A DNA stretch of 64,000 nt from Takakia lepidozioides (taxonomy: Eukaryota > Streptophyta > Takakiopsida > Takakiales > Takakiaceae): positions 26,040,001 to 26,104,000 of the forward strand of contig CM060734.1 of assembly GCA_030704615.1 (NCBI GenBank). Direction: 5' to 3'. This document shows positions 1-10,985 of this stretch, in pieces. Both the position numbers and the translations under genes were made by a program. How positions within the stretch are numbered: the first letter of the stretch is position 1; each line of letters opens with the position of its first letter. The notes beneath the pieces were generated by a model. That model was not told where the DNA came from, searched no databases, and saw only the letters and a program-made list of their open reading frames with translations.

Positions 1-1220
1 CTCTTCCATGGTACATTGAACATACAAGCCAAGTCTCAAAGCGAACAAAAATGATTTGGATGGACAACCATCCGTTCACCCATTGAATGTATTCTGTTGG
101 ATCTGCTATTACTTTACGACCTGTTGGACTGCATTTCGCGCGCTCATGTTTTTTTTTTTCATTCCGTTTTTTAATGGGGGCGTGTGATGACTCCATATGC
201 AACGTGCATGCAAAATTTGGGAGCGGTCAAAAATCATTTGGACCCAAAACCACAATTTCTTGCCCGTTTTGCACTCCAAACTTGATTTGTGCTCTACTTC
301 ATGCACTTTTCATAGGAGAGTTCTGCAATAGTGAGCGAAGAGAACACTTTTTTTTGGGGCATTTTTTATTGGTCCAAATTTCGGCGGGGAGTAGGAGTGG
401 GATGCTTGAAGCCGCAGAACAAAAATGAGCCAAAAACAAAATCGATACGTGCCAGAAACCCGGATGAAAGGCAGTGCAAACCTATTTATTGGCTTAAAAT
501 TAATTTAAATTCAATTACATTCTGGAATGGCTTGGTGTCGATGGGGAGGCAAATGATTTATTCGTCTCTTGTGTCTTCGCACATGTGTCGCACACATGTT
601 CAAGCACATGCGGGTAAAAGTGGGGCTTCAACCACATCCGTTCAATGGGTGCAATAGCCGTGCACGCATTGCAGGATTTCTTTTTCGCAATGAACAAAAA
701 CCAGATGACAATTGAACGCCTCATTGGCCCATTGAACGAATTTCGATTGATCTTGTATTACACTGGGACCTATCAGAGGGTACATTGAACACACTGGCCA
801 AGTCTCAAAGCGAACAAAAATCATTTGGATGGGCAACCATCCGTTGGCCCATTGAACAAATTTCGATTGATCTCATATTACTCTGGGGCCTCTTCAATGG
901 TACATTGAACATATTGGCCTAGTCTGAAAGCGAACCCAAATCATTTGGATGGGCAACCATCCGTTGAGCCATCGAATGAATTTCGATTGATCTGATATTA
1001 GTCCGGGACCTGTGAGAGGGTGTCTCGAACGTACTGGCAAAGTTTGGAATCAAACAAAAATGATTTGGATGGGCAACCATCCGTTCACCCATTGAATGTA
1101 TTCTGTTGGATCTGCTATTTCCTTGGGACCTGTTGGACTGCGTTTCGCGTGCTCATTTTTTTTTTTTTCATTCCGTTTTTGAATGGGGCGTGTGATGACT
1201 CCATATGCAACGTGCGTGCC
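1..1220. repeat. Diverged ~120-bp satellite monomers with a ~170-bp duplicated segment
   Basis: Monomer-like units lie at 1-110 and from about 715 to 1,110. Recurring elements are an AACAAAAATCATTTGGATGG block, CCATCCGTT(C/G), CCCATTGAA, TTTCGATTGATCT and GTACATTGAACA at a spacing of about 120 bp. The order of these blocks matches the monomers of the large array at 36,642-41,472 (CATTTGAACATCGAACGATG, TTCACCCTTTGAATCAATTT, CGATTGACCTC, GTATGTCCAACACACT), so I read them as old members of the same family. A separate direct repeat joins 42-215 to about 1,044-1,220 and carries a T-run, then ATTCCGTTTTT and GATGACTCCATATGCAACGT. The stretch 216-714 shows no clear unit and no gene. Confidence 0.75.
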
Positions 1221-1224
1221 ATAC

Positions 1225-2512
1225 TATTCCACATGGATGAAAAATCTTAGAGGCAAATGAAAGCTGTCTTTTCGTCCATCCAATTGGATGACCAGGTGGC
1301 ACGAGTTGTTATTTCATCCATCCAGCTCGTCAAGGCGAATTCCAAGATTTTTCATCCATCCAAGAAGTAGAAATGCAAATAATAGCCCTTGTGAGTGCCG
1401 TCGACTGAATAATTTGGCCCTGCTGCTTATCACCTCCATAAATCACCAAACTTGGTGAAAAACTACAATTATATACCCCGTATCAGCCTATAAATTCTCA
1501 TCTCCATCGGTGGTAAGAAGTTGTGCTTCTCGCCATTCGTCGTATTTTCGCTACACACATATTTTGTGGTATATTTGGAAATCAAATCCCTGGTGATGGC
1601 TCTGGGGACTTTGACCCTGCCACTGCGTCATAGATTGTCCGGAGTCCCCTCTAGTTGTCCCGCACCGCTAACAAGTCCACGCTTCGCCGTTTGAAGTCGT
1701 CCTGACTTGCTGTCATTCCGATGCGGCCAATTGCTTTGTTGCGATATTTCATCGCTATACATGTCGCTTCCACCAATTGCCAAGCTCCTTGCCATGTGTT
1801 CCTACTGGACTTGAAAGGCGGGAGAAAAGAGAGATCGCAATCTGGGAGTGGAACAGTCGTCCTGTATTGTTCGAACATGATTAACTCGCCGTTTCTGGTA
1901 CCGAATTGGCAGCCTAACCTTGCGTCGATGCAGCTTCCTACGGTCATCTTGACGCCAGAGTTCCACTCCATGGTCGTCGCAGACACTGTCTAATTTCCTA
2001 CATGCTTTACCAATGATTTCCAGATAACTAACAAACTACTTTGTTTTGGCAGTGCAATGCCGAAACCGCTTGTCTTACGATAAAAAACGATCTGAAAAGA
2101 AAAGTGTACCAATATATGCATCTACACCGACATCATCGGACCCATCCCAATCGTCGGAGTTGGAGTCCCTCGTGGCGTCGGTGTCATGCACATGGTAGAC
2201 GATTTCTCACACACACTAAAAAACCTGCTCCTTTGGGATATGTTCATATGCTCTATCTGGGATGGAACGGGTCAGTGCCAAAGGTCTCATCAAAGAAGCT
2301 TTGAATTTTTTTGAATAGCTTAGTTTATGTCTATTGTTTGAGGATGTTGTGTTTGGATGAACTTACCACAAGCAGTGTAATCTGGAATACTACACTTTCT
2401 TCATCTTACTGGACGTTCCTTATTCTCTAGTTTTCAATACCTATACTTCATTTATACTTCATGGGTTCATTCATGATCATTAACATCTATCCTCAAGTGG
2501 GATGAACACTAG
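1225..2512. other. No gene recognised; TCATCC/GGATGA palindrome cluster at the start
   Basis: Positions 1,260-1,370 hold repeated TCATCCATCC/GGATGA words, including a CCAATTGG-centred palindrome. The rest, to 2,512, has only short unsupported reading frames. A 111-codon minus-strand frame at 1,651-1,986 has no motif I recognise. Confidence 0.4.
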
Positions 2513-3382
2513 GATGCCGCGACTTATGTGTTGCTATCAAACATCTATGCTACAGCTGGCAAGTGGGATGATACTGCAAAGGTGAGGGGATTGCCATTTT
2601 GTCAGCCATCAGCGATCAGTATGACGTGGACATACGAAAAATGGCCGCGTGGCAAAGGGTCGTCCATTTTTTTTCTTTCCGGGCTGCCCATAAATCCAAA
2701 ACTGAATGATAGTCGTTTTCCAGTAGGAAATGAATGAGAACAACACTATATTGCTTGTCAACATCGGATAACTAACATCGACACCTAACAAGGTAAGATA
2801 CAAAACCCTTTATCACATAAGGCTGGCAAAGGCGGGGTATGAGTTGTGGAATTAAGGGACAACAGTCGTAGGCTAGATGGCCGCGGAGAACACCTTCGTT
2901 GGCCAAAGGTGGAGGATGAAGAAGATGATCGGGGTGAAGTTGGGAAAAATGAGAATTTTTGTTTTAAAATAAAATAAAATAAAATAAAAATATACTAACA
3001 TTGCTTTATCATCCTCCACCTTCGATGGACGAAGGTACGGGGTGAAGTGGGGAAAAATGATAATTTTTGGAAGCGCCATGGCTGAGCGAATGTTGTCACC
3101 TTCGTTAGTCAAAGGTGCAGTTTTTGGGCAGGGGCAAATGTTCGTGCTGACCTTCGTTGACCTTCGTCACTGATGGAATTGAGCTGTTTACTGACAGAAT
3201 ATGAGCTCTCCAAATGTGAGAAGAATGATGAGGTCGGAGGGGTTAGAAAAGAGCCAGGTCGCTGCTGCATTGAGATTGGCAACAGGGTGCACACCTTCAT
3301 TGTAGATGACAAGTTGCATCCCATAATTAAGGATATCCATGCTAAGCTGAGAGGCATTGGGTTTTGCAGAGCCTGTATTTAA
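2513..3382 (+). pseudogene. PPR protein (PLS class), E/E+ region, split pseudogene fragment
   Basis: Positions 2,513-2,587 encode DAATYVLLSNIYATAGKWDD and a few more residues, the typical start of the E motif that follows the PPR array in plant organelle RNA-editing factors. The expected continuation reappears at about 3,230-3,365: GVRKEPGR, then IEIGNRVHTF and DDKLHPIIKDIHAKL, which is the end of E and the E+ motif. Both pieces are on the plus strand in the same frame class. They are separated by about 640 bp that contains stop codons, a duplicated GGTGAAGT-GGGAAAAATGA segment (2,932 and 3,040) and an (AAAAT)n run. No DYW domain follows and no PPR array precedes. The family acts in mitochondrial or plastid RNA editing, but this copy is a truncated relic. 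The insert could be an intron, although editing-type PPR genes usually lack introns here. Confidence 0.8.
2966..2992. repeat. (TAAAA)n microsatellite
   Basis: A run of TAAAA/AAAAT pentamers lies inside the insertion that splits the PPR relic. Confidence 0.8.
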
Positions 3383-3862
3383 CAAATTTGACAACCTGCA
3401 GGTTGCGCGAAACTTCTCCTCTTGCATGAGCTGCCACGGCCCTGATATGTCTCTCCTAGCCTTCGATGTGTGCACAGCTGCCTTGACTGGAATATCTCTG
3501 TTTTGGCTTTTGTTGTTTTGTCGCTGGTGGGACATCTCGGCCCGTCAGGCCTGTCTCCTGTGGCCTGCATCCAGACCCTACCTTTTCTTCTGATCCTTGA
3601 CAGCAGGTATTGTGGATTAATGAGATAGGTTGTGAATTTCTGGCCTTGGAGGATTTGTGTTTTATGGGTATGGCCTCGGCGGGTTTGTGACTCTATGGAC
3701 GTTGTGGCCTTGAATGTTAAGGCGGCAGCCTCATAAGGCACCGACCTGCTCTTGTTCAGGCCTGGATTTGGTGTGTAATGGATCATAATGAGGTGTTTTT
3801 GCACACTTTAGCATGGACCTCTTGAAAGACGGGTGTGGTAAGCTATAATGGAATCCTACCTG

Positions 3863-4295
3863 TATTTTTGGCCTTGTCATGACATCAGGCCCATGACCTG
3901 CAAACCTAGTTTTTTATTTGCCAAAGAGGCTGGATCTCAGTTGTTCAAGATGCTTGTGTGTACATGTCTTGAATTTGCAATATGACAGGCTGATCTCACA
4001 TTCCCTTGACGCCTTGTATGATTACACGTCTTGGGGTGATTACAAATGGTATGGAATCTGTTTTATCATGCCCAAGTGGATCGCTTGGAGGCATGTCCTG
4101 ATTCTGAAATATTGTAGGCTGGTCCTTATGCTTTGCTTGATGCATGACCCTATGTAATAAAAAGCTGATAAGGTAAGGTGCTGCAATCAGTGATTTTGGC
4201 CTTGCCATGATACCAGGCCCGTGACCTGCAATTTAATGATTCATTGGCCAAGAAGGCCGGATCGCGGGTGTTCAAGATGCTTGTGTCCCCTACAT
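3863..4295 (+). repeat. Direct repeat pair (~105 bp) flanking ~220 bp
   Basis: Segment 3,863-3,975 (TTTTGGCCTTGTCATGACAT, then GGCCCATGACCTGCAA, then TTCAAGATGCTTGTGT) is repeated at about 4,191-4,295 with a few substitutions (GGCCTTGCCATGATACCAGG, GGCCCGTGACCTGCAA, TTCAAGATGCTTGTGT). The second copy runs directly into the left arm of the foldback at about 4,290. I see no gene here. Confidence 0.7.
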
Positions 4296-5895
4296 GAACA
4301 AACCCCGCCCTCCCACCCTGTTTTATCGTGATTGATCGGGTGATGTCAATTCATGGGAAGCTATGACAAGAATGGAAATGTTAGATGGTGCCCTGTTTTG
4401 GGCTGTTTATGTCTTTAATTGACAATGACCCTAGTGGGTCTTGTCCATGTCTTGACATGACATGAATATCTTCCCTCTTTGGTTTGTGTTTTTTTGTGAG
4501 TAGCACAAAAGAGAGGGAGAGAGAGGGAGAGAGAGAGAGAGATCAGGAAACCAAAAAAAAAAAAAAAAGGTGTGGGGGAGAGTGACTGAGCAGCAGCTGC
4601 TTAGTCACTCTCCCCCCCCCACCTTTTTTTATTTACGTTGTTGCCCCCTCTCTCCCTCTCCCTCTATAACTCTTTGGATTTCATCTAGCCTTAACCTTTT
4701 GAGGTTATTTAGTTTTTCATCCCTGCCTTTTTCATCCAAATCTGGATGATCTTATTTTATTATTGGATGATGAAACTTAATATACAGAAAGCTAGAGTTA
4801 CCATCTATTTTTTTCATCTAAACTGGATGATCTACATAAATAATGGTTATCTATTATAAAATCCAAGAGAATAATAAAACTACCATCATAAATGATGGCA
4901 ATTATTAAACCTAAGCCTATACCATAACCCTAAAAGATACATTTCTATGGGATGTCATCCAGTGACAAAATGCCTCTCTTGGTATAATGTGATATTTCAT
5001 CCATCCTGGATAAAATCGGGAAGTTTTGCCCTAAGCAGGCCGACACACTTCACAGCACTGAACTCGTGCTTCAGTGAACCTTGATGATGCGCCGTATAAA
5101 CCTGCTCCCCTGCTGCTACATGGTACTCGTGATTGCTGGCTCTCGGGATGCGCATTGGTGGTTAAACAGATTCTTCTATGGCAGACGACAAAGCCGTGAT
5201 TGCTCTGATCAGGAACTCATGGTTCTTTATTTTGCAGCGGCGCTTTTACTCCTTGTTGGGAAGTACTCTATCCCTATTTATCTACAGATTACATGTTGCT
5301 CTCTCTTTGTGTATGAGCCATTCTCTATCTGTGAACGCTTCTACTCTGATTGCGTTCTGATGGAGACGATCTGTTGGACGCCATGGCGCAGGGCATACCA
5401 CAAACACTCAAGGTTTTTTGAGTTTACCATTGCTTGAATTGTGATCTGTACTTGCTTTAGAATTCAACACTGACATGGATAGCAACTGTGAAGACCTGCC
5501 ATTTACCTGTTGCATCCTCACTAACACACATCGCTATGTGGTGGTTTTTGGGACGGGCACAGGTGAGGGTCTTCACTTGTCTTACCAAACCTGCAATCTG
5601 GTTTTTGAAATGAGTTTAAAATGGATTCTTTAGATGAGATCAGGAAACAAAAAAAAAAAAAAAAAAGGTGGGGAGGGGGGGTAACTGAGCAGCTGGGGGA
5701 GAGAGGGAAGATACTCATGTCATGTCAAGACATGTACAAGACCCTACTAGGGTCATTGTCAATTAAGGACATAAACAGCCCAAAACATGGCACCATCTAA
5801 CACCTCTAGTCTTGTCATGGCTTCCCAATTGACATCACCCAATCATTCATGATAAAACAGGGTGGGAGGGTGGGGTTTGTTCATGTACAGCTAAA
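4288..5895. mobile_element. Foldback/MITE-like element with ~190-bp terminal inverted repeats
   Basis: The left arm at about 4,288-4,476 begins TACATGAACAAACCCCGCCC and contains TGTTTTATC, TTAGATGGTGCC, TTGGGCTGTTTATGTC, AATTGACAATGACCCTAGT and GTCTTGACATGACATGA. The right arm at about 5,708-5,895 is its reverse complement with scattered substitutions. Inside the left arm lie a GA-rich microsatellite (4,510-4,545), an A-run and a ~60-bp hairpin at 4,568-4,630, in which GGGGAGAGTGACT pairs with AGTCACTCTCCCC around AGCAGCTGCT. The right arm repeats the GATCAGGAAAC, A-run and GGTG(G) block at 5,636-5,670. No transposase is visible, so it would be non-autonomous. Positions 4,680-5,030 between the arms are rich in TCATCC/GGATGA palindromes. 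Confidence 0.75.
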
Positions 5896-6227
5896 GATTG
5901 CTGCAATCATGCAAAAGGCAATGCATCTTGGGTATATGAACCAGCTTGCAATTTTTACAGATTCAAGACATGCATTCAAGCAAGTGTCTTGGGAATGACA
6001 GTTAGCAGGTGGCCTAGTCTGTGTTTAAGACAGTCAATAGGGGGATTAGTTGCCGGATTGAAGATAGCTTTGTGGGCTCTTTTGGGGTGCTCGTGTAGTA
6101 ATTTGCTAAAGGAAGCAACAATTTTTTTGTGGTTGGCAGTGGCTTTGCATTTGGTGATCGTATAGGCCGCTTTTTTGGCGTCTCGGCCCAGTTTGGATAG
6201 GGAGGCGGCCCACTGGGGGATAGAGGC

Positions 6228-7460
6228 AGGGTCACTCGGGGCCGAGTCTGATGAGAGGGAAAAATAGGCTGCAATAGGTTGAAGAAGAAGGTGCCCTCAC
6301 CACCACCCAACCAGCTAACTTACAGAATTCAACATGCATTCAGGGCTGAGTCTGATGAGAGGGAAAAACAAACAACAATAGGTCAAAGAAGAACGTGCCC
6401 TCACCACCACCCAACCACCTAAGTTTCAGAAAATTCAACATGCATTCAGGGCAGTCTGATGAGAGGGCAAAACAGGCTGCAATAGGTTGAAGAAGAAGGT
6501 ACCCTCACCACCACCCAACCAGCTAACTTACAGAATTCAACATGCATTCAGGGCCGAGTATGATGAGAGGGCAAAACAGGCTGCAATAGGTTGAAGAAGA
6601 AGGTGCCCTCACCACCACCCAATCAGCTAACTTACATAATTCAACATGCATTCAGGGCTGAGTCTGATGAGAGGGAAAAACAGGCAACAATAGGTGAAAG
6701 AAGAACGTGCCCTCACCACCACCCAACCACCTAGGTTTCAGAAAATTCAACATGCATTCAGGGCCGAGTCTGATGAGAGGCCAAAATAGGCAATAGTAGG
6801 TCAAAGAAGAAGGTGCCCTCATCACCACCCAACCAGCTAACTTTTGAATTCATCATGCATTCAGGGCCGAGTCTGTAAGAGGGTAAAACAAGCTGCAATA
6901 GGTTGAAGAAGAAGGTGCCCTCACCACCACCCAACCAGCTAACTTACAGAATCCAACATGCATTCAGGGCGAAGTCTGATGAGAGGGCAAAACAGGCTGC
7001 AATAGGTTGAAGAAGAAGTTGCCCTCACCACCACCCAACCAGCTAACTTATATAATTCAACATGCATTCAAGGCTGAGTCTGATGAGGGGGAAAAACAGG
7101 CAACAATACATCAAAGAAGAACGTGCCCTCACGACCACCCAACGAGCTAACTTACAAAATTCAACATGCATTCAGGGCGGAGTCTGATGAGAGGGCAAAA
7201 CAGGCTGCAATAGGTTGAAGAAGAAGGTGCCCTCACCACCACCCAACCAGCTAACTTAAAGAATTCAACATGCATTCAGCGCTGAGTCTGATGAGAGGGA
7301 AAAACAGGCAACAAAAGGTCAAAGAATAACATGCCCTCACCACCACCCAACTAGCAGACTTACATAATTCAACATGCATTTAGGGCTGAGTCTGATGAGA
7401 GGGAGAAACAGGCAACAATAGGTCAAAGAAGAAGGTGCCCTCACCACCACCCAACCAGCT
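6228..7460 (+). repeat. ~104-bp tandem repeat, about 12 copies
   Basis: The unit is marked by CATGCATTCAGGG, GAGTCTGATGAGAGGG, CAATAGGTTGAAGAAGAAGG, TGCCCTCACCACCACCCAAC and CAGCTAACTTACA. CATGCATTCA recurs near 6,331, 6,440, 6,542, 6,646, 6,752, 6,856, 6,957, 7,061, 7,165, 7,270 and 7,373. Two subtypes alternate irregularly: one with AGGCTGCAATAGGTTGAAG, the other with AGGCAACAATAGGTCAAAG and AACGTGCCC. The array stops sharply at 7,460. No long reading frame runs through it. Confidence 0.92.
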
Positions 7461-7461
7461 A

Positions 7462-7782
7462 AAACCTTGGAGGTTTGCCAATGTGCGCCGGTACGTCCAG
7501 ACTTGGAAGCTGAAACACTTCCGCCAAGTACTTCTCCGTCAATAGAATCTGTGTGTCACAGACATTTGTGCTTCGAGTGCTGGTGTTGTAATTCTCCAAG
7601 AACTCCCTGCACAGCTCGTCATGCTTAAGGTTCTAGTCCAGCATGGTGATGAAGTACCGCAGGCCAAGACTATCCAACGTCTCATGTGTCTCTGTGTCCT
7701 ACTCGATTTTCCGCAACGCCGGGCTGATTTTGAAATTCACTTGCGCATAAGAACTTGGTGTCTTCCGCTTGGTGCCTCCCAT
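7462..7782 (-). pseudogene. Decayed start of an unidentified (retroelement-like) protein
   Basis: A minus-strand frame starts with ATG at 7,782 (MGGTKRKTPSSYAQVNFKIS) and continues with two in-frame stops (first at 7,699) to about 7,462. It reads LDSLGLRYFITMLD, then LCREFLENYNTSTRS, then LLTEKYLAEVFQLPSLDVP. The alternation of hydrophobic and charged residues looks like genuine former coding sequence. The wording recalls the N-terminal part of large plant retroelement ORFs, but I do not recognise a family. It lies directly 3' of the integrase remnant at 8,031-8,999 and may begin a second element. Confidence 0.35.
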
Positions 7783-8030
7783 TTCCCTTAGTTTTGCTGT
7801 TGCTGTAAGGAATTGGAGCACCAATTCCTGTATCAAGAGCAGTATGAAGCACACTGGAAGTTGTGTAGACGGCAATTTCCAGTTTGCGGAAGAGAAAGTT
7901 CTGGGTTTAAGTAGGGGTTCTCCTCTGTAGGCTTCTTCTCTAACTTCTCTCGAGGTTCTCGTGGAGGTAATTCTGTCCTGCTGTCCGCCTAGGTTTAAAG
8001 CGCAATTAGCTTTAATTGTTGGGCTCGGGC

Positions 8031-8999
8031 TTACCAAGAAGCATTTAGCTTCTGGTAACGGTTTTGAGTAAACCTCATCCCTTTTCTGGATGTGCCTGAT
8101 TTTCTTCGTTGGTGTTTTCTTCGTGGTTTGTCTTGGATTGAACTGATGGTTGTTGATGAGTGTCCGATTTCGGTCAGTTTACGTTCATCCATCTTGGATG
8201 TGTTCATCCATTTTGGTATGTGGTCTGTTTTTAGATGGGCGGCGTGTGCGCAGTACTTGCAGCTTGGTTTAATGGCTTTGCCCTTATCATCCGCCGTCTT
8301 TTGGCAATCCGTTGGATTGCGCCGTCGTTCTTCCTCCGTGTTATGATCGATGGTTAGTGGTGTATGATTACCACGGTTGGTGGGGTAATCTGGAGCGTAC
8401 ATCTTGGAGTTTAACACAAGCAGTGACTCGTTGGCTGCTTCGTATTCGTTCACGGTTCTGTAGGGCATATATGCTGGCCAGGGTTCACCATACGGTATAC
8501 GGGGTGGTAATGATGTCCTCCAAATGAATGGTGGTCTAGCCGTAGTGGTGCCTTGAACTCGTATTGCCACCTGTCTTAGTACATGCCGATTCACCGTGTC
8601 GTGATGAATGTAGTATGCACTGGCGGTTTCACGCTCCTCATCTGCGGTTTGGTCTTCCTCGTTGGCGTATAAGTCATGTATAAGGGCTCTGTCATGTATC
8701 CATTTGTAGCCTTTCAACTTGTTAATATTAATTCGTCCCGCGAATTCTTGTTCCAAGGTCTGCGAATCAACAGTTCCATTGTCATCTACCCTTTTGATTT
8801 GAAATGGTCCCATCCATGACATTTTCAATTTTCCTCCCAGTTTGATCTTCTTGATTTTTGGTAACCATAAAACAATTTCCCCGTCTTGGAACGATTTTTC
8901 TTTCCCTTCGGATATTCTTTTTCTTCATTGTTCTTGAATTCGTGCCATGTTATCTACGGCGTCTGCCCGAACTTGTTGTGCACCTAAGCATCGTGCCAC
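8031..8999 (-). pseudogene. Ty3/gypsy integrase C-terminus with long tail, unrelated lineage to copy A
   Basis: On the minus strand, about 8,990-8,700 encodes a typical gypsy integrase C-terminal SH3-like segment: RADAVDNMARIQEQ, FQDGEIVLWLPKIKKIKLGG, then KMSWMGPFQIKRVDDNGTVD and GRININKLKGY. A 1-2 nt frameshift separates NMARIQEQ from the next block. The open frame 8,828-8,031 continues about 220 residues past the integrase with no chromodomain. That tail has one Cys/His cluster (SCKYCAHAAH) and a Lys/Arg-rich end. The integrase core, RT and gag of this element are missing. The segment abuts the glycine-rich gag end of copy A at about 9,190, so two gypsy lineages are joined here. Confidence 0.7.
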
Positions 9000-9189
9000 A
9001 ACATACATTGCTGTCCAACCACACTTCATAGCATATAGTCCTAGAAAGCCACGCCACAATCGCCCCCCTAGTTGATGATTAGGTCCCTCTAACACCGGAT
9101 AGCTGGCAGGTATCCACCCCAATAAGATCATCGCTTGGTCTTCAATCGCACAAGTCCCAACACCTGAAGTCGATAGATCAAGAGGCCGG

Positions 9190-10985
9190 GTGCAAACGTA
9201 GCCCCTCTGAGCTATGTCCGTGACAGTTACGACCTCCACTGCGACCTCTGCCTCCTCTACCTCTCTGGACTACATTGCCTCGTCCTCGGTCACCATTGTT
9301 CCCTTGGAACTGGCCTGGCCATAGCTCAGGATGCAAGTCATATCAATGGGCCTCTTCATGCCCATACTTGCCACAATGCCCACACTGTAGTTGTGTAGGT
9401 TGTGCCTGTGCCGGGCCTTTGCCTCTCTCCGGGCAATCTCTCTTAACATGGGGCCCCCCACAATCCCAACATGTCACACCCGACTGTTGTTGGCCTGAGA
9501 ATGAAAGAAGTGACCTCTGCAATTGAGATCCTCTCTGTCCTTCCCTTGGCTTCGCCTAAGCCCCCTTGTTGCCTTGAGCACGTTGGGGTAGTGGTTGTTG
9601 TTGGCTAGGAGCCCCACTTCGTTGTGTCTCCTTACAAACCCCACCATGACCACTCGCTCCTCCCCCATATTGAGCTCTATCCGCTCTACCAGCAAACACA
9701 CGTTTGCTAAGGTGGGTTGGGCCACTTGTAGGAGAGTTGCATCCCGCACCCTTCTCCTCAGCTCTTTGTCCAATATCCCATACCAGAATTGGAATGCTTG
9801 AGCTTCCGTAACCCCTTGGGTTACATTTATCAATCGCCTCATGCGCGTGTAAGCCTCCCTCAAACTCTTAGTAGGCTTGCGCTGGAACTCTTGCAAGCTC
9901 CGTAATTTCTCCGTCCTTATCCCTTGGTAGTTTCTCCTCAACTCCTCGAAGAACTCCACAACTGGGTTAAAGGCAGGCACGGGTGCTGGTGCTGCAGCAG
10001 GAGCTTGAGTGGATTTCCCAGCTCCATCTTTACTTGTCCCACTACTAGTGCTTGCAGTTGGGGATGTTGGTGTAGCTGTTGGTGTCACCGCCCTTGTGCC
10101 TATAGTGATGGAGACATAGTCAGGCGACCAATATTGTCGCCACTCCTCAATCTCCACCTCATTTCCCCGCCTAAACTCATGGTAGTCATCCATAGGCGGC
10201 CCCTCAAGGTGCTGAAACAGCCCCTTCCACGCCATAAAAGGCATAAACAGTTGTGGATTGCGCATCTGCTGCAAATCACACCAACTATCAAATTCCTGTA
10301 TGAAATCATCAAGCTCGATGGTGCCCACAGCTCCAGAGTACCGACGTGGCCCCTTAGTAGCTCCTTACACAACAATGGCACGGAAATGGCTTGCACCCTC
10401 GGCGAGTATCCTCCTGACTCCGAGTCTGAACCTTCCTCAGAAGACACTGAAGGTGAAGGTGGCCTAAACCCCACACCTTGTCTTGTATACCCACTAGTAT
10501 CGCTGGTGCTCGTACCGCCACTCTCCTCAGCAACTGGTGGTACCTCCGTGATGAAAACTCACACTCAAACCGACTATCAACTTGTCTCTAATCCCCCTTT
10601 CCACAAGGTAACCAGGTAGAGAACCTGTTGCGGCTTATAGTTTGGAATACTATGTTCATAACCTGCACCTGCATCCACCGCAGGCACTCCTATGGTCTGC
10701 TGGTCATCAACCCAACCTCACTATAAGAGAAACAATGATGGTCTGCTGTTCATCACCCCAGCCTCACCACCGACAACACGCTCTAGGATTGGTTGGCCAC
10801 AATATTTCCGGCACAACCACCTATAAAATTAAGCGCCCAAACCAAACTAACATGGTGCACAGTCAAGCATACATGTGTGGGAGGAGGATCCAAACACAGG
10901 AAAACTCAAACAACAACACCTCCCACACCTTAAATCAATCGATCTCCTTGCGGCTCCAATAAACCTGCAAGATGGCCAAGTCTCT
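9190..10985 (-). mobile_element. Copy A of the methyltransferase-gypsy family: leader, gag and CCHC knuckles only
   Basis: The open minus frame 10,328-9,474 encodes gag (MGTIELDDFIQEFDSWCDLQ, FMPFMAWKGLFQHLEGPP, VVEFFEELRRNYQGIRTEKL, YTRMRRLINVTQGVTEAQ). The same blocks appear in copies B and C. Upstream, 10,474-10,340 encodes the proline-rich N-terminus (FRPPSPSVSSEEGSDSESGG) in another frame. Beyond a frameshift, 9,480-9,380 encodes the two knuckles (CWDCGGPHVKRDC and CGHCGK-GH), then a Gly/Arg-rich stretch to about 9,190. The 5' leader, to about 10,985, is shared with B and C. Protease, methyltransferase, RT and integrase are absent. This is a truncated, frameshifted copy. Confidence 0.85.

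Noticed and set aside
1651-1986. Minus-strand 111-codon ORF
   Set aside because: No motif, no neighbours that fit, and an overlapping ORF on the other strand of similar quality.
3379-3804. 141-codon minus-strand ORF downstream of the PPR relic
   Set aside because: Overlaps the PPR relic end antisense and shows no conserved pattern.
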